Of a DNA stretch of 64,000 nucleotides, positions 53,734-64,000 are shown in pieces. The first letter of the stretch is position 1. Each line of letters begins with the position of its first letter. The DNA comes from Saccharum officinarum. Taxonomy: Eukaryota; Streptophyta; Magnoliopsida; Poales; Poaceae. Below the pieces are notes generated by a model that had not been told where the DNA came from, did no database searches, and was given only the letters and a program-made list of their open reading frames with translations. Position numbers and translations under genes: made by a program. The stretch lies in contig CM036197.1 in assembly GCA_020631735.1 (NCBI GenBank), positions 48,779,880 to 48,843,879 of the forward strand. The letters are read 5' to 3'.

Positions 53734-56700
53734 AAGAATCTCGTCCCGAGATTTCGAGTTACGAACCATTTATCGTAAAAATCTTTATACGCGGTTTGAA
53801 GATATTCTCCCATTTCCCATGAAGCATCACTCTCATCATGATGGCTCCACTGAATCTTGTAGGTTGTTACCACTCTATTCCGAGTGACTCGGTCCTTAGT
53901 ATCCAGAACTCGAACCGGTTGTTCATGATATTCCAAGTCCGCCTTGATCCGAATACCCTGCGGTTCTATTCTCTCTTCAGGAACACGCAGACATTTCTTC
54001 AACTGGGATACGTGAAAGACGGGAAAGATCGAACTCATCCCTTCTGGCAATCGCAACTTGTATGCCACGGGACCCTTTTTCTCTATGATCTGGTATGGTC
54101 TGATATATCTAGCAGACAGTTTCTGCTTGATTCCAAACCGTTTCTTCTTCATAGGGGTAACCTTCAAATAGACATAGTCACCCACTTGGAAATCCAATGG
54201 TCTCCTTCTCTTATCTGCATAACTCTTCTGATGGGACTGTGTAGCTTGCATGTTTTGCCGGATAATACGGACCTTTTTCTCTGCCTCATCTACAAAATCA
54301 ATTCCATAAAACCTTCTTTCTCCAGGCTCTACCCAATTTAACGGTGTCCTGCACTTCCTGCCATATAAAGCTTCAAAAGGTGTCATCTTGATACTCTCTT
54401 GGTAACTATTGTTGTAAGCGAATTCCGCCAACGGTAACCAGGATTCCTATGAGCCTCTGGATGATAGTACACAAGCTCTAAGCATATCTTCAAGTACAGC
54501 ATTAACTCATTCTGTCTGCCCATCTGTCTGTGGATGGTAAGCCGTACTACGAATCAAACTAGTACCCAAACCTTTATGAAGATGTTCCCAAAAATAAGAG
54601 GTAAACTGTGAACCACGATCAGACATGATCGTTTTTGGTATACCATGTAATCGGACAATCTCAGCAATGTACTTTTCTGCATATTGAGGTGGTCGGAATA
54701 TTGTCTTAACTGGCAGAAAGTGAGCTGTCTTGGTGAGACGATCTACTATTACCCAAATAGAATCATGTCCCTTCTGTGTGGTGGGAAGACCAGTGATGAA
54801 ATCCATACTTATATCATCCCATTTCCAATCGGGTACAGACAAGGGTTGCAGAAGTCCTGCAGGTCTCATGTGAAGAGCTTTAACTCTACAACACATGTCG
54901 CAACGAGCAACGTATGCTGCAATTTCTTTTTTCATCTTAGTCCACCAATAACGGGGTCACAAATCTTGGTACATCTTACTACTTCCGGGGTGAATAGATA
55001 GCTTGGAATGATGGGTCTCATTCATCAACTTGTTCTTAAGCTCTCTATCCTTAGGTACCACCAGGCGATCCTTAAACCATAATACTCCTTGGTCATCCAA
55101 TCGAAAGTGTTTGATGGGTTCCCTCTTCATCTTCTCCTTAATATGAAAGATTCCCTTATCTGTCTTCTGACCTTCAATGATGTGGTTTTCCAGAGTACAA
55201 CTGATCTGAATATTATGCAACACAGCAGGATGTAACAATTTGAACCCTTCTTCAAACAACGGTTGCACATCAATAGCATGTGATTTTCTGCTCAGTGCAT
55301 CTGCTACTACATTAGCCTTCCCGAGATGATAATGCACATTTAGATTATAGTCCTTTATCAGCTCTAACCATCTTCTCTGTCGCATGTTCAACTCAGATTG
55401 GGTAAAAATGTATTTGAGACTCTTATGATCTGTAAAGAGATTACACACATTACCCAGCAGGTAGTGTCTCCAAATCTTTAGAGCATGCACTACTGCTGCA
55501 AGCTCCAAATCATGTGTAGAATAGTTAACTTCATGCTTCTTCAATTGACGTGAGGCATAGGCAATGACCCTTCCATTTTGCATTAGTACACATCCTAACC
55601 CATTCTTAGATGTGTCACAGAACACATCAAATGACTTTTCTATATCCGGTTGGGCCAGAACAGGAGCAGTGGTCAACAACTTTTGCAAGGTGCAGAAAGC
55701 TGCCTCGCACTCCTTTGTCCATACAAACTTATGATCCTTCTGTAATAGGCTTGTTATTGGTTTGGCAATCTTCGAGAAATCCGGTATGAAGCGACGATAG
55801 TAACCGGCTAAACTAAGAAAACTACGAACTTCATGCACTGAGGTTGGTGACTTCCAGTCCATAACCTCTTGTACCTTACTAGGGTCTACGGAAATGTCAT
55901 TTTCAGACAACACGTGGCCGAGAAAAGGAACTGTCTTAAGCTAAAACTCACACTTGCTGAACTTCACATACAGTCGATGTTCTCTGAGTCTAGTCAAGAC
56001 AATCCTGAGGTGCTCTACGTGATCTTCTTCATTCTCTGAATATATTAGAATGTCATCAATGAACACAATCACAAACTTGTCCAACTCTAGCATGAAAACA
56101 GAATTCATCAGATACATAAAGTATGCAGGAGTGTTTGTCAATCCGAAGGACATGACAAGGTACTCGTACAAGCCATATCTGGTAGAGAACGCAGTCTTAG
56201 GCACATCTTGTGGCCTAATCTTTATCTAATGGTATCCTGATCTCAAATCTATCTTAGAGAACACTTTGGCTTTAGACAATTGGTCAAACAAGATATCAAT
56301 CCGAGGAAGAGGATACTTGTTTTTAATTGTCACTGCATTCAGGGGTCGATAATCCACGCACATGCGTAAGGATTTATCCTTCTTCTTTTTCACAAATAGA
56401 GCGGGGCATCCCCATTCAGACGAGCTGGGACGAATCAAACCTTTCTTTAGTAAGTCCTGGAGTTGCTTCTTCAATTCGGCTAACTCATTGGGAGGCATCC
56501 GATAGGGCCTTCTCGAGATCGGTGTTGTTCTCGGAATTAACTCAATGGCAAACTCAATATCTCGGTCTGGTGGAAGTCCAGGTAACTCATCTGGAAACAC
56601 ATCTGGAAACTCATAGACCACTGGAATCTGGGCTAGCAGAGTAGTTTGGACCGCACAAGTCATGCTAGCTAGGTCTACTTTTTGAGGTAGGACCACTCGA

Positions 56701-58187
56701 AAGGTGCCTTCTCCACTTGGTTCCTTAAGAGAGATACTCCTTCCTCCAATATCGATTACTACCCCCATCTTACTCATCCAGTTCATACCCATGATCACAT
56801 CCAAAACTAACCCTGGCATGACTATCAGATTAAGCTTATATTGTCGGTTTGATATGTTTAGGGTTACTCCCTGAACTATCTGATTAGTCAACAGATCAGC
56901 CCCAGCTGAACTAATTTTATATGCACATTCCAATTCGACTATCCTTTGCTCATGCCTCTTAACAAATGCTTGACTTACAAAGGAATGAGATGATCCGGAA
57001 TCAAACAAGACTACTGCAGGATGATTGTTGATAGAAAACATACCAGCTGTTACCGGTTCTCCTTCTGGGATGTCATCCACGGTGGTGTGATGCACACGAG
57101 CTTGATACTGCGTCTGCTGTTTCTTAGGGTAGGGACAAAACTTTGCAAAGTGTCCGGGTTGGTTGCAGTTGAAGCACGGTCCCTTCACTTGAGCCACAGT
57201 TCCAGATGAACTGCCTTGTCCTGTCTTCGTCTGAGGCAATGCCATCTTGAATGGTTTCTGGTTCCTCTGGGGTTACTGAGTATTCTGATTCTTCCTTTGC
57301 GGTGGCCTAAACCTTGCACCTGGGGCAGGCGACCGATAAGCTGGACGGTTGGCCACTGGGGCTCTGGACTGGGACGGACCCGACTCAAAAGCTCTCTTAC
57401 GGATCTTGGAAGCAGCATAAACATTGTTGTTCTTCTCTTGCTTCAGACAGTCACTAACGAAATCATTGAAACTAGTCCTCATATTTGTACCCACATGTTT
57501 CATCATCTTGGGATTTAGGCCTCTCTTGAAGCTAGCGATCTTCTTGGCCTCAGTATTCACCATATCAGGAGCATAACGGCTTAGGTTATTGAATGCATGT
57601 AGATATTGAGTTACAGTCTTCGTGCCTTGATTCAGTGCCAGGAATTCCCTAAGCTTCATCTCGGTCAGACCAGGTGGAATGTACGTTCCACGGAAGGCTT
57701 CGGTGAACTCCCTCCAAGTGATGTGAGTGTGGGGAGGAAAAGTGGTGCGGTGATGTTTCCACCACATTCCTGCTAGACCTTGAAGCTGATGAGCTGCATA
57801 CTCAGTCTTCAACACTTTAGTCATTCTCAAGACACGAAACTTGTCTTCCATAGTATTAATCCACTCTTCTGCATCCAAGGGTTCTGCGGCTTCCTTGAAG
57901 ATCGGTGGACGAGTATCCATGAAGTCCTTGAAACTGCTGTACTGATTTGCTTCGTGCCTACCCGGGTTTATCCCCCGACGGGTGTTATCTGCGATACTGC
58001 GCAACACAGCTTTCATATTCTGTTGCATGCTCTCCATATTACGTTGGCTTCTAAGAAATTGTGCAAAAAACTGTTCTGCAGTGTATGGTGGAGGAGGCGG
58101 TGGTGGATCACGGTTATCACTAGCAGCTGCACTGCCACCAGCCTCAGCGGCACCATACACGGTACGACGAGTGTTCGGCATCTGCAT
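53730..58187 (-). pseudogene. Chromovirus gag-pol with six in-frame stops
   Basis: One reading frame from 58187 to 53730 encodes the whole polyprotein. Gag is at 57276-58187 (EAEPLDAEEWINTMEDKF-type capsid, GLAGMWWKHH). A CCHC knuckle ([14 protein letters not shown]) and protease ([15 protein letters not shown]) follow. RT covers [10 protein letters not shown] to [14 protein letters not shown]. RNase H has FCDTSKNGLGCVLM and YSTHDLELAAVVHALKIW. The integrase has an HHCC region, DFITGLPTTQKG, IMSDRGSQF and YHPQTDGQTE. The C-terminal tail EYHEQPVRVLDTKDR...YKIQWSHHDESDASWE resembles a chromodomain. Stops lie at 57273, 56226, 55941, 54957, 54507 and 54447. The three I compared with conserved motifs fit C-to-T or G-to-A changes. 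No frameshift is needed, so decay is by point mutation. Confidence 0.9.
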
Positions 58188-58552
58188 GTTTCAGCAACAG
58201 TAATTATTAGGTGATGTTGTAGGAATTGCGACCGAATGAAAAATCATGCCGAACTAAATTTACTAGAGAGAATAATTTCATACAATAAAACAGGGGCACA
58301 ATAAGTCATTCCAATTAACACGACATCACTAATTAGATTACTTAAAGCGCACACATCGTGTCCATTACAACCAAGTTGCCAGCATACATACACTGGACTT
58401 TTTGACGTTTAGATACCGCCACAAACACATCCAAGCTTTCCAACATTACATCAAAGCCTTAGTCTTTCTACTCATTATTACATGCCCAACGTGCCAAACA
58501 AAGCAAAAGATCATGTAGAGGGAACCTAGTAGCTAGCGCAACAACTACTAGC
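58188..58552. other. Spacer between ORF0 and gag
   Basis: A 365-bp non-coding stretch between the upstream ORF and gag on the minus strand. No signal recognised. Confidence 0.5.
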
Positions 58553-59353
58553 CTACTCATCGTGGTCGTTGTCTAAGTCTGAGACGTTGGCGTCGTCGCC
58601 ATTAGCAGCGTCGTGGTGCTCCCCAACTGGTGCTTCGGGCTCTTCAGGATCTTTGTCTTCATCCAAATCCATCTCTGCCGCACCAGGAGGAACATAGGGG
58701 TTGAGTTGATTGTTCAGCCGATGAACCTCCTCATGCAGATTGTCATTATATTCCTCTGCATATGCCAGCTGTTGCTCTAGCTCAAACTGTCTAGCCCTCA
58801 ACACATTCTCTGCGGACCAGGCTTCATTCCTCTGATGGAGCACATGAGTCAACATGCGCTCAGCATTCCTGTTGGCGGTGGTCAGTCGCCCAACCTGCTC
58901 TCTCAGGGCACGTACATCTCCCTCGAAAGCCACAGTCCTCTGGGTAGCCTGATCTCTCTGACGAGTCAACTGAGCCATCTCTGTGTTGAGCCTCTCAATC
59001 TCGGCGTCGTGATCTATCTGAAGCTGACGGCGGTCATCACGAGCCTGACTAAGAGCACTAGACACACGTCTCAAGCTACCTTCCACTCCATCAAAGGCCC
59101 TCATCAGTGTGAACATGGCACTCATAGCGGGGTTGTCACTGTTCTGTGCTTCTGCGGCGCTAATCTCTAGAGATCTTCCTCTTGCCTGCTGCCACGAGTC
59201 AGTGAAGGGGTTGCCCCTCGGAAAGACTCCAACTATAGCTGCTGCCAACTCCTGAGAAAAATGATCCATGATATCCCTCAGGATCCCAAAGGCTGCCCTC
59301 TCAGCGGCTTCTTCAGGGGTCCTGCCAGTTGACTCAAAATGCCAACGGTCCAC
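58553..59353 (-). pseudogene. Gypsy ORF0, coiled-coil protein (main part)
   Basis: A 266-codon open stretch upstream of gag on the same strand. The ORF as listed begins at GTG right after a TGA, so the true start lies further upstream (59597, see next entry). Sequence: WHFESTGRTPEEAAERAAFG, a helical region, then a long coiled coil (about residues 95-215; heptads in IERLNTEMAQLTRQRDQATQ, VRALREQVGRLTTANRNAER). An acidic tail follows (MDLDEDKDPEEPEAPV, DDANVSDLDNDHDE). It resembles the extra ORF reported upstream of gag in some grass Gypsy elements, of unknown function. Frames shift between this and the upstream parts. Confidence 0.6.
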
Positions 59354-59393
59354 TCAGAACCTCACCTCGCAAACTACTATTCCACAGTCACCA

Positions 59394-59597
59394 AAAGTCC
59401 TTCCCCCAACCGCTCATTCGACCAAAAGTAGCGGGGCTCCATCCCATCAGGATAGCCTACATAGCTGAGTACTCTCCACAAGAGCGTAGGCATCCCAAAC
59501 TCTCCAAGAAAAGTGTGGCGCTGACGAGTGCGTGGAGCAAGCTGATGACGGGAGCTCTGCCGGTGGACTTGCGGGCTGTCTGCTTGGTGCGTGCCAT
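59394..59597 (-). pseudogene. Gypsy ORF0 N-terminus with histone H3-like tail
   Basis: The minus strand has an ATG at 59597, preceded by the acceptor-like TTTTGCTACAG. Codons 2-13 encode ARTKQTARKSTG, identical to residues 1-12 of histone H3, including K4, R8, K9 and S10. The next codons give R-A-P, where H3 has G-K-A-P. A one-base shift then gives R-H-Q-L-A (59536-59550), where H3 has R-K-Q-L-A. The rest of this frame (PTLLWRVLSYVGYPDGMEPR) continues to a stop near 59394 and then joins, with another shift, the main ORF0 part at 58553-59353. Present-day frames are broken, so no product is expected from this copy. The codons resemble those of plant H3 genes, so capture from a host H3 gene is plausible. 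Confidence 0.65.
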
Positions 59598-59639
59598 CTG
59601 TAGCAAAATTTTTATTACCGTGGTGAGAACAGATTTTTA

Positions 59640-60379
59640 AGTTGGCATTTTTATCAAAATGAGATAATCAACTTATAAGGGAGGAACAATGCCATGAATG
59701 AAATGCACAACATGATACATGCACGTTCCGTACGTCCTCACAACTTAGAAAACTAATAACTACTAACGGAATAAACGGTGGCATACAACGATCTCTTGTA
59801 ACGTAACTAATACGTACTACTCGAAAGCGTTGTTATGTACCTGCAGAAAGTCACTTCAGCCCAAACCTCACAGTATGAAAATATGCAAGAAAGCAGTAAA
59901 GTAAGTTACTCGCTCTACACGCATCCCCAGATACGAGTATAACGGTAACAACTACCCGAATCATCGTCCTATTGACGGTATCGTCACCGCATGACGGAAG
60001 TCCCACCATTTGAATATCCTCATACGAACATGCGCATGGCACGTAAGTATTTTGGTATCACATAAGCACTCCCTAGATCTGGCAGTGTATCCGACCATGC
60101 TCTCACAACTCTCACTTACCAAGGCGTAGAGGAATTGATCCATACATTACACTCATTGAATGGCACTCATACATATAGCACGCCGTATGAGCGACAAAAT
60201 TTAAATAATATGATGCAAACCCCCAAGTTAGTACTTAATTAAGCCACCTAGAGTCCTTTATTGGGCATAAAGGATATGACCATGCACACTCTTAAATTTA
60301 AAAGCTTAGTTGGAAAACACAGTTTGTTTATAAATACCCATGTGAACAGTACACTTGAAAACCATGCTTCCGATGCAGC
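59640..60379. other. 5' leader of Gypsy element
   Basis: Non-coding interior next to the 5' LTR. No clear tRNA primer site follows the LTR end (GTTACA|GCTGCATCGG). Short unassigned ORFs only. Confidence 0.5.
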
Positions 60380-60497
60380 TGTAACGGATCAACGTAATTA
60401 TACGAGATTAAGTAAGAAAATCTTCCACGAGGCGGTTAATTTTTATCAAACTTAAACCCGTATAACCGAGATTCCGTAAAATCACGAGGGATTTCAA
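60380..60497 (-). repeat. 5' LTR fragment of Gypsy element, cut by gap
   Basis: Matches the inner end of the 3' LTR at 49715-49832 with one substitution and three short indels, then runs into N. Confidence 0.85.
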
Positions 60498-60597
60498 NNN
60501 NNNNNNNNNNNNNNNNNNNNNNNNNNNNNNNNNNNNNNNNNNNNNNNNNNNNNNNNNNNNNNNNNNNNNNNNNNNNNNNNNNNNNNNNNNNNNNNNN
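60498..60597. other. Assembly gap of 100 N
   Basis: A run of exactly 100 N, the usual filler for a scaffold join of unknown size. Confidence 0.98.
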
Positions 60598-61218
60598 TAC
60601 GCGTGCAGCATTTGAAATTGCCAAGCGTGAAATTCCTCTCATTCTCCGTGCCACATCAAGTTAGGCCACGTACTAGAGTGTGTGCAGCAATAATACTGAC
60701 GAATTTAGATGATCATGCTCTATAGGTCAAACGATCAATTTTGTGCGTGAATCTTTAATTCTTTCTATGCTGCACATGTAGACACCAAGGAATATATTAG
60801 TGCTGCATGGGTCCGGTCCCTACTTTGCGATATATACGAGATCATGCAATGGTGATGTTAAATTAAAGCAAGTAAAAGTGATTGGTGTGATGTTTGTTTC
60901 TCTGTCATGTGTCATCACTAGCGATGGTGGGGAGGTATCAAATCCACGCTACGGAATGGAATCCCGTCCATGAGAAAAACTGCCAATTTACATGTGTGCC
61001 TCGTCGCTCCGCCTAATTATTGGACACCAACCCTACCCCTTGTGTCGCCTTTGGTTCCCTCTCTTCTCTCCCTTTCTCAAGTTGCGTACCGCTTTTCTTC
61101 TTCTTTTGAAGCTGCAATATAGCGGCCTCTTCCTCTCCTTTATATCTACCTTGGACTTGGAGGCCGGAGGAGCTAGTGATCTACCAATAAGGCCCATCTT
61201 TCTCTCAGTCACACACAC

Positions 61219-62856
61219 ATGGTGGGTATGGGAGGTGCCTACGGTGGTGGTGGTGGTGCTTACAATGAAAGCAAGAGCCGGCCGCATGGAGGCGGCATGG
61301 CGGCGGCTCCGGTGACGACAGAGCAGGAGATTGCGGCGATGGCAGTGCACAAGGTGGCGCCACCGCCGGCACGGAGCACGGCGAGCAAGATGAAGGCGAG
61401 GGTGAAGGAGACCTTCTTCCCCGACGACCCGTTCCGGGCGTTCAAGGGGCAGCCGCTGGGGACGCAGTGGCTCATGGCGGTCCGGTACCTCTTCCCCATC
61501 CTCGACTGGGTGCCGAACTACTCCTTCTCGCTCTTCAAGTCCGACCTCGTCGCCGGCCTCACCATTGCCAGCCTCGCCATTCCTCAGGCAAGCAGCATCT
61601 TCTCCGTGCATCTATCGATCCTTTGGCTACTAGCTTCTTCTCCGTACTGTGCATGTTTGCAGTCAAAATGGGATCTTTTTTCTGCCGTTTCAGACGGTCA
61701 ATGGAACTGCTGTACTAGTCCAGCTGTAAACGTTTCTTTACTGCAGTTTCTGTGTATTTGCAAGCTTGTTTGGAGTGATTTAGGGTGTGTTCACTCCGCG
61801 AAAAGTAGGTGAAAAGCTACTGTAGCATCTTTCGTTGTTATTTGACAAAATTTGTCTAATCATGGACTAACTAGGCTCAAAAGATTCGTCCCGACATTTA
61901 CAGACAAACTATGCAATTAGTTATCTTTTTTACCTACATTTAATGCTCCATGCATACGTCGAAAGATTTGATGTGATGGGTGGAAGAGAAAATATTTTGG
62001 GTTGGGATGGGAAGTGAACAAGGCCTTAGTACTTTAATTTGTGCCAACTGTTTTCATACTGTATTATATTAATTAATCCCAGCTGCATGCATGCACGCAT
62101 GCACACACGGTTCTTGGCTGCAGGGCATTAGCTACGCGAAGCTGGCAAGCTTGCCTCCGATAATCGGCCTGTGTACGTATCTGTATCTCTGCTGGCTGGC
62201 GTCTCTATCTGTAATTTCAGTGATCGATCGATGAGCAGCAGAAGCCGCAGGATGTGAAGTCTAATATGCTTGCTGGTTATTGCGCCATGCATGCATATGC
62301 AGATTCAAGCTTCGTGCCGCCGATGGTGTACGCGGTGCTGGGGAGCTCTCGGGACCTGGCGGTGGGCCAGTGTCGATCGCGTCGCTGATCATGGGGTCCA
62401 TGCTGCGGCAGGCCGTGAGCCCCACCGCGGAGCCGCTGCTGTTCCTGCAGCTGGCCTTCACCTCCACTTTCTTCGCGGGGCTGGTGCAGGCCTCCCTGGG
62501 CATCCTCAGGCTCGGGTTCGTCATCGACTTCCTGTCCAAGGCGACGCTGGTGGGGTTCATGGCCGGCGCCGCCATCATCGTGGCGCTGCAGCAGCTCAAG
62601 GCGCTGCTGGGCATCGTCCACTTCACCACCGAGATGGGCATCGTCCCCGTCATGGCCTCCGTCTTCCACCACACCAACGAGGTGCGTGCGTACGTGCACT
62701 GCATGGCTGACCTCGCGGCCGGGCGGCCGCCGCCGCCTTTGCTAGCCAACTGATGGGCCCGTGTACGTGTTTGTATGCTTGCGTGTGCAGTGGTCGTGGC
62801 AGACGATTCTCATGGGCGTCTGCTTCCTCGTCTTCCTGCTGTCGGCGAGGCATGTG
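61219..62856 (+). pseudogene. SULTR3-type transporter, partial inverted copy
   Basis: Exons matching exons 1-4 of the gene at 33342-39741 lie at 61219-61587, 62124-62172, 62303-62681 and 62791-62856. Exon 1 has one residue change (MVGMGGAY against MVGMRGAY) and keeps the GC splice donor. Exon 3 is 379 nt instead of 380 because one C is missing in the GGGCCC run near 62366, shifting the frame in the conserved AVGPVSIAS region. The rest of the gene would lie beyond the window end. It may be an allele or homoeolog with a sequencing error, or a real broken duplicate. Confidence 0.88.
61783..62025. mobile_element. Tourist-like MITE, intact copy in SULTR duplicate
   Basis: GGGTGTGTTCACTCC ... GAAGTGAACAAGGCC, flanked by TTA on both sides (61780-61782 and 62026-62028). 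Same insertion as 38937-39177, with its outer end preserved. Confidence 0.75.
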
Positions 62857-63534
62857 GTACGTACACCCAATTTCTCTTTTTTGAACTACTCTTTATAAAT
62901 TCCCTCTTGTCGTACATATACATACCTCCCGTTGGCAGCAGGTTTGACGACTATTAGTGTCGTTTTCTGGTATGCGTAGTACGTACGTGGCGCTGCTCAG
63001 CACCGATGGCCGCTCTAGTAGTCCACATTACCAGTAGCATGGGCGTTTGCCTTTCTGCTCGTTTACTTTCCTTTGTCACTAGTGTCTAGCTAGCTAGTTG
63101 CATGCATGTCTTCAGGGGCCGTCAGGCGGCTACAAACCTAGCCACAGGTACTCGGTAGTACAGTACGTACGTGTGGGGCGTGTGCTAGCTTGGCGACCGT
63201 CAGCTTGAGCCTTGTTAGTTCCTGAAACGTGAGACAGCAGAAAACCCAGGTACCGAACCCCACGGCAGAAGAAGATTCTGAGGACAACGAGTAGTGCCCC
63301 GGGCCGGGAGATAGCCACGCATGCATGCAGATGCAGTCATGATGAAATGATCGCTCTCTGTCGATCTGACCGTGTGCATTGGAAGGATCTGCGCGTCATT
63401 TTTCAGTTCTGGTCCACGGAATCTTGTTGCTGGTCCTGCCACTGGGGGCACGCAGTGCTATCTCATCGCCTACCGCCGGCAACATGCATAAGAGAGTATT
63501 TGCTAGCGTACGTATATATGCTCCAAAAGGTAAT

Positions 63535-64000
63535 GAGAGAATTGCCTGGTTGCCATCAAAAGCTATACTCATTCCTTCATTGCCATTGAAAATTGCAAGT
63601 TTCCTTCATTGCCATTGATTTTAGTTTTGTAACGCCTTATATGCCATTTTCATCTTATACTCCTTAGCAGTGACGCAAAAAGACGATTATGCTCCTTCTT
63701 CCTTCTTGCCTACGTCAAATTCCATGCCGTGCCTTTCCTACAGAGGCTGGTGCCGCCTGCACCAACAGCCACTGCGCTGTGGCATGCGAGCTCCCAGCTC
63801 ATTGCCCCTCAGGAGGTCCACCCACACCGCTGACCCACATGAGGTCTGCCCCAGCCGCCGCGGCCTCGCTGTACGTGAGCTCTGCACGCCCCGCTCGACA
63901 GTTGCTACTGCCCTGTCCGCGGCCCATGCGCTGCCATCCCCGCGTGCGAGCTCCTAGCTAGGTTTGCCGCGCCCTCGGTGCTGCCCCATGCACGGCTCAC
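63535..64000. mobile_element. Mutator-like element copy, truncated by window end
   Basis: Reverse complement of part of 36299-37428, starting GAGAGAATTGCC after the flank AAAGGTAAT. It shares the TTCATTGCCATT arm and the GC-rich interior. Confidence 0.85.

Larger units (their letters stand above)
49715..60497 (-). mobile_element. Chromovirus-type Gypsy element (Tekay-like), decayed, cut by gap
   Basis: The minus-strand element has a 4005-bp 3' LTR (49715-53719), a PPT, a full gag-pol frame, an extra ORF upstream of gag, and the first 118 bp of its 5' LTR (60380-60497) before a run of N. Gag-pol order is gag, PR, RT, RNase H, integrase, then a chromodomain-like tail. The long LTR starting TGTAACACCCC, the extra upstream ORF and the chromodomain suggest the Tekay/Del lineage. 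All pol modules are in one frame, broken by in-frame stops. The PBS is not identifiable. Confidence 0.88.
60598..64000 (+). repeat. Inverted copy of 36962-40359 (SULTR 5' half)
   Basis: It begins at the gap as the reverse complement of 40359 and continues to the window end, matching 36962. Differences are a few substitutions and several 1-bp deletions in homopolymers. It includes the upstream region, exons 1-4, the intron-1 MITE and the start of the intron-4 MULE. Confidence 0.93.

Overview
This window is nuclear DNA from a grass, most likely a panicoid of the Saccharum/Sorghum/Miscanthus type. The evidence is TE families typical of grasses: CACTA elements with TTTAGTCCCGG subterminal repeats, SIRE-like Copia, a chromovirus with 4-kb LTRs, and TTA-flanked MITEs. 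There are also GC-rich first exons and a plant SULTR3-type transporter with 12 exons. Only one host gene looks intact. Everything else is nested transposable elements, gene remnants, and a scaffold gap followed by an inverted copy of part of that gene.

Layout. 0-2.7 kb: a TTA-flanked MITE, a decayed PIF/Harbinger element (MYB-like ORF plus DDE transposase, minus strand) and a second TIR element. 2.7-6.65 kb: a minus-strand non-autonomous LTR element with PBS and PPT but no pol, carrying an F-box-coding segment. 7.8-29.7 kb: CACTA (En/Spm) material on the minus strand, with TNP2 transposase parts, a Transposase_24 gene and a Ulp1-type cysteine protease, interrupted at 16436-27640 by a very young Copia element with a perfect 5-bp target duplication. 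30-31.2 kb: small TIR elements. 31.3-32.9 kb: a broken wall-associated-kinase pseudogene. 33.3-39.7 kb: the intact SULTR3-like gene (minus strand, 668 codons) with a Mutator-like element in intron 4 and a MITE in intron 1. 40.4-42.9 kb: MITEs and a LINE-like insertion. 43.5-48.4 kb: a degenerate minus-strand Copia. 49.7-60.5 kb: a decayed chromovirus (Gypsy) on the minus strand, cut off by 100 N at 60498-60597. 60.6-64 kb: an inverted, near-identical copy of the 5' half of the SULTR gene.

The most striking signal is in the chromovirus. Its extra ORF upstream of gag begins with a start codon followed by the first 12 residues of the histone H3 tail (ARTKQTARKSTG), with further H3-like residues after a frameshift. 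The same element ends in a chromodomain-like segment, so one element may once have encoded both an H3-tail mimic and a reader of H3 tails. Other points of note are the F-box capture, a dense CpG-rich motif array upstream of the Copia TATA box, and the inverted SULTR duplication, which probably reflects a haplotype or assembly join.
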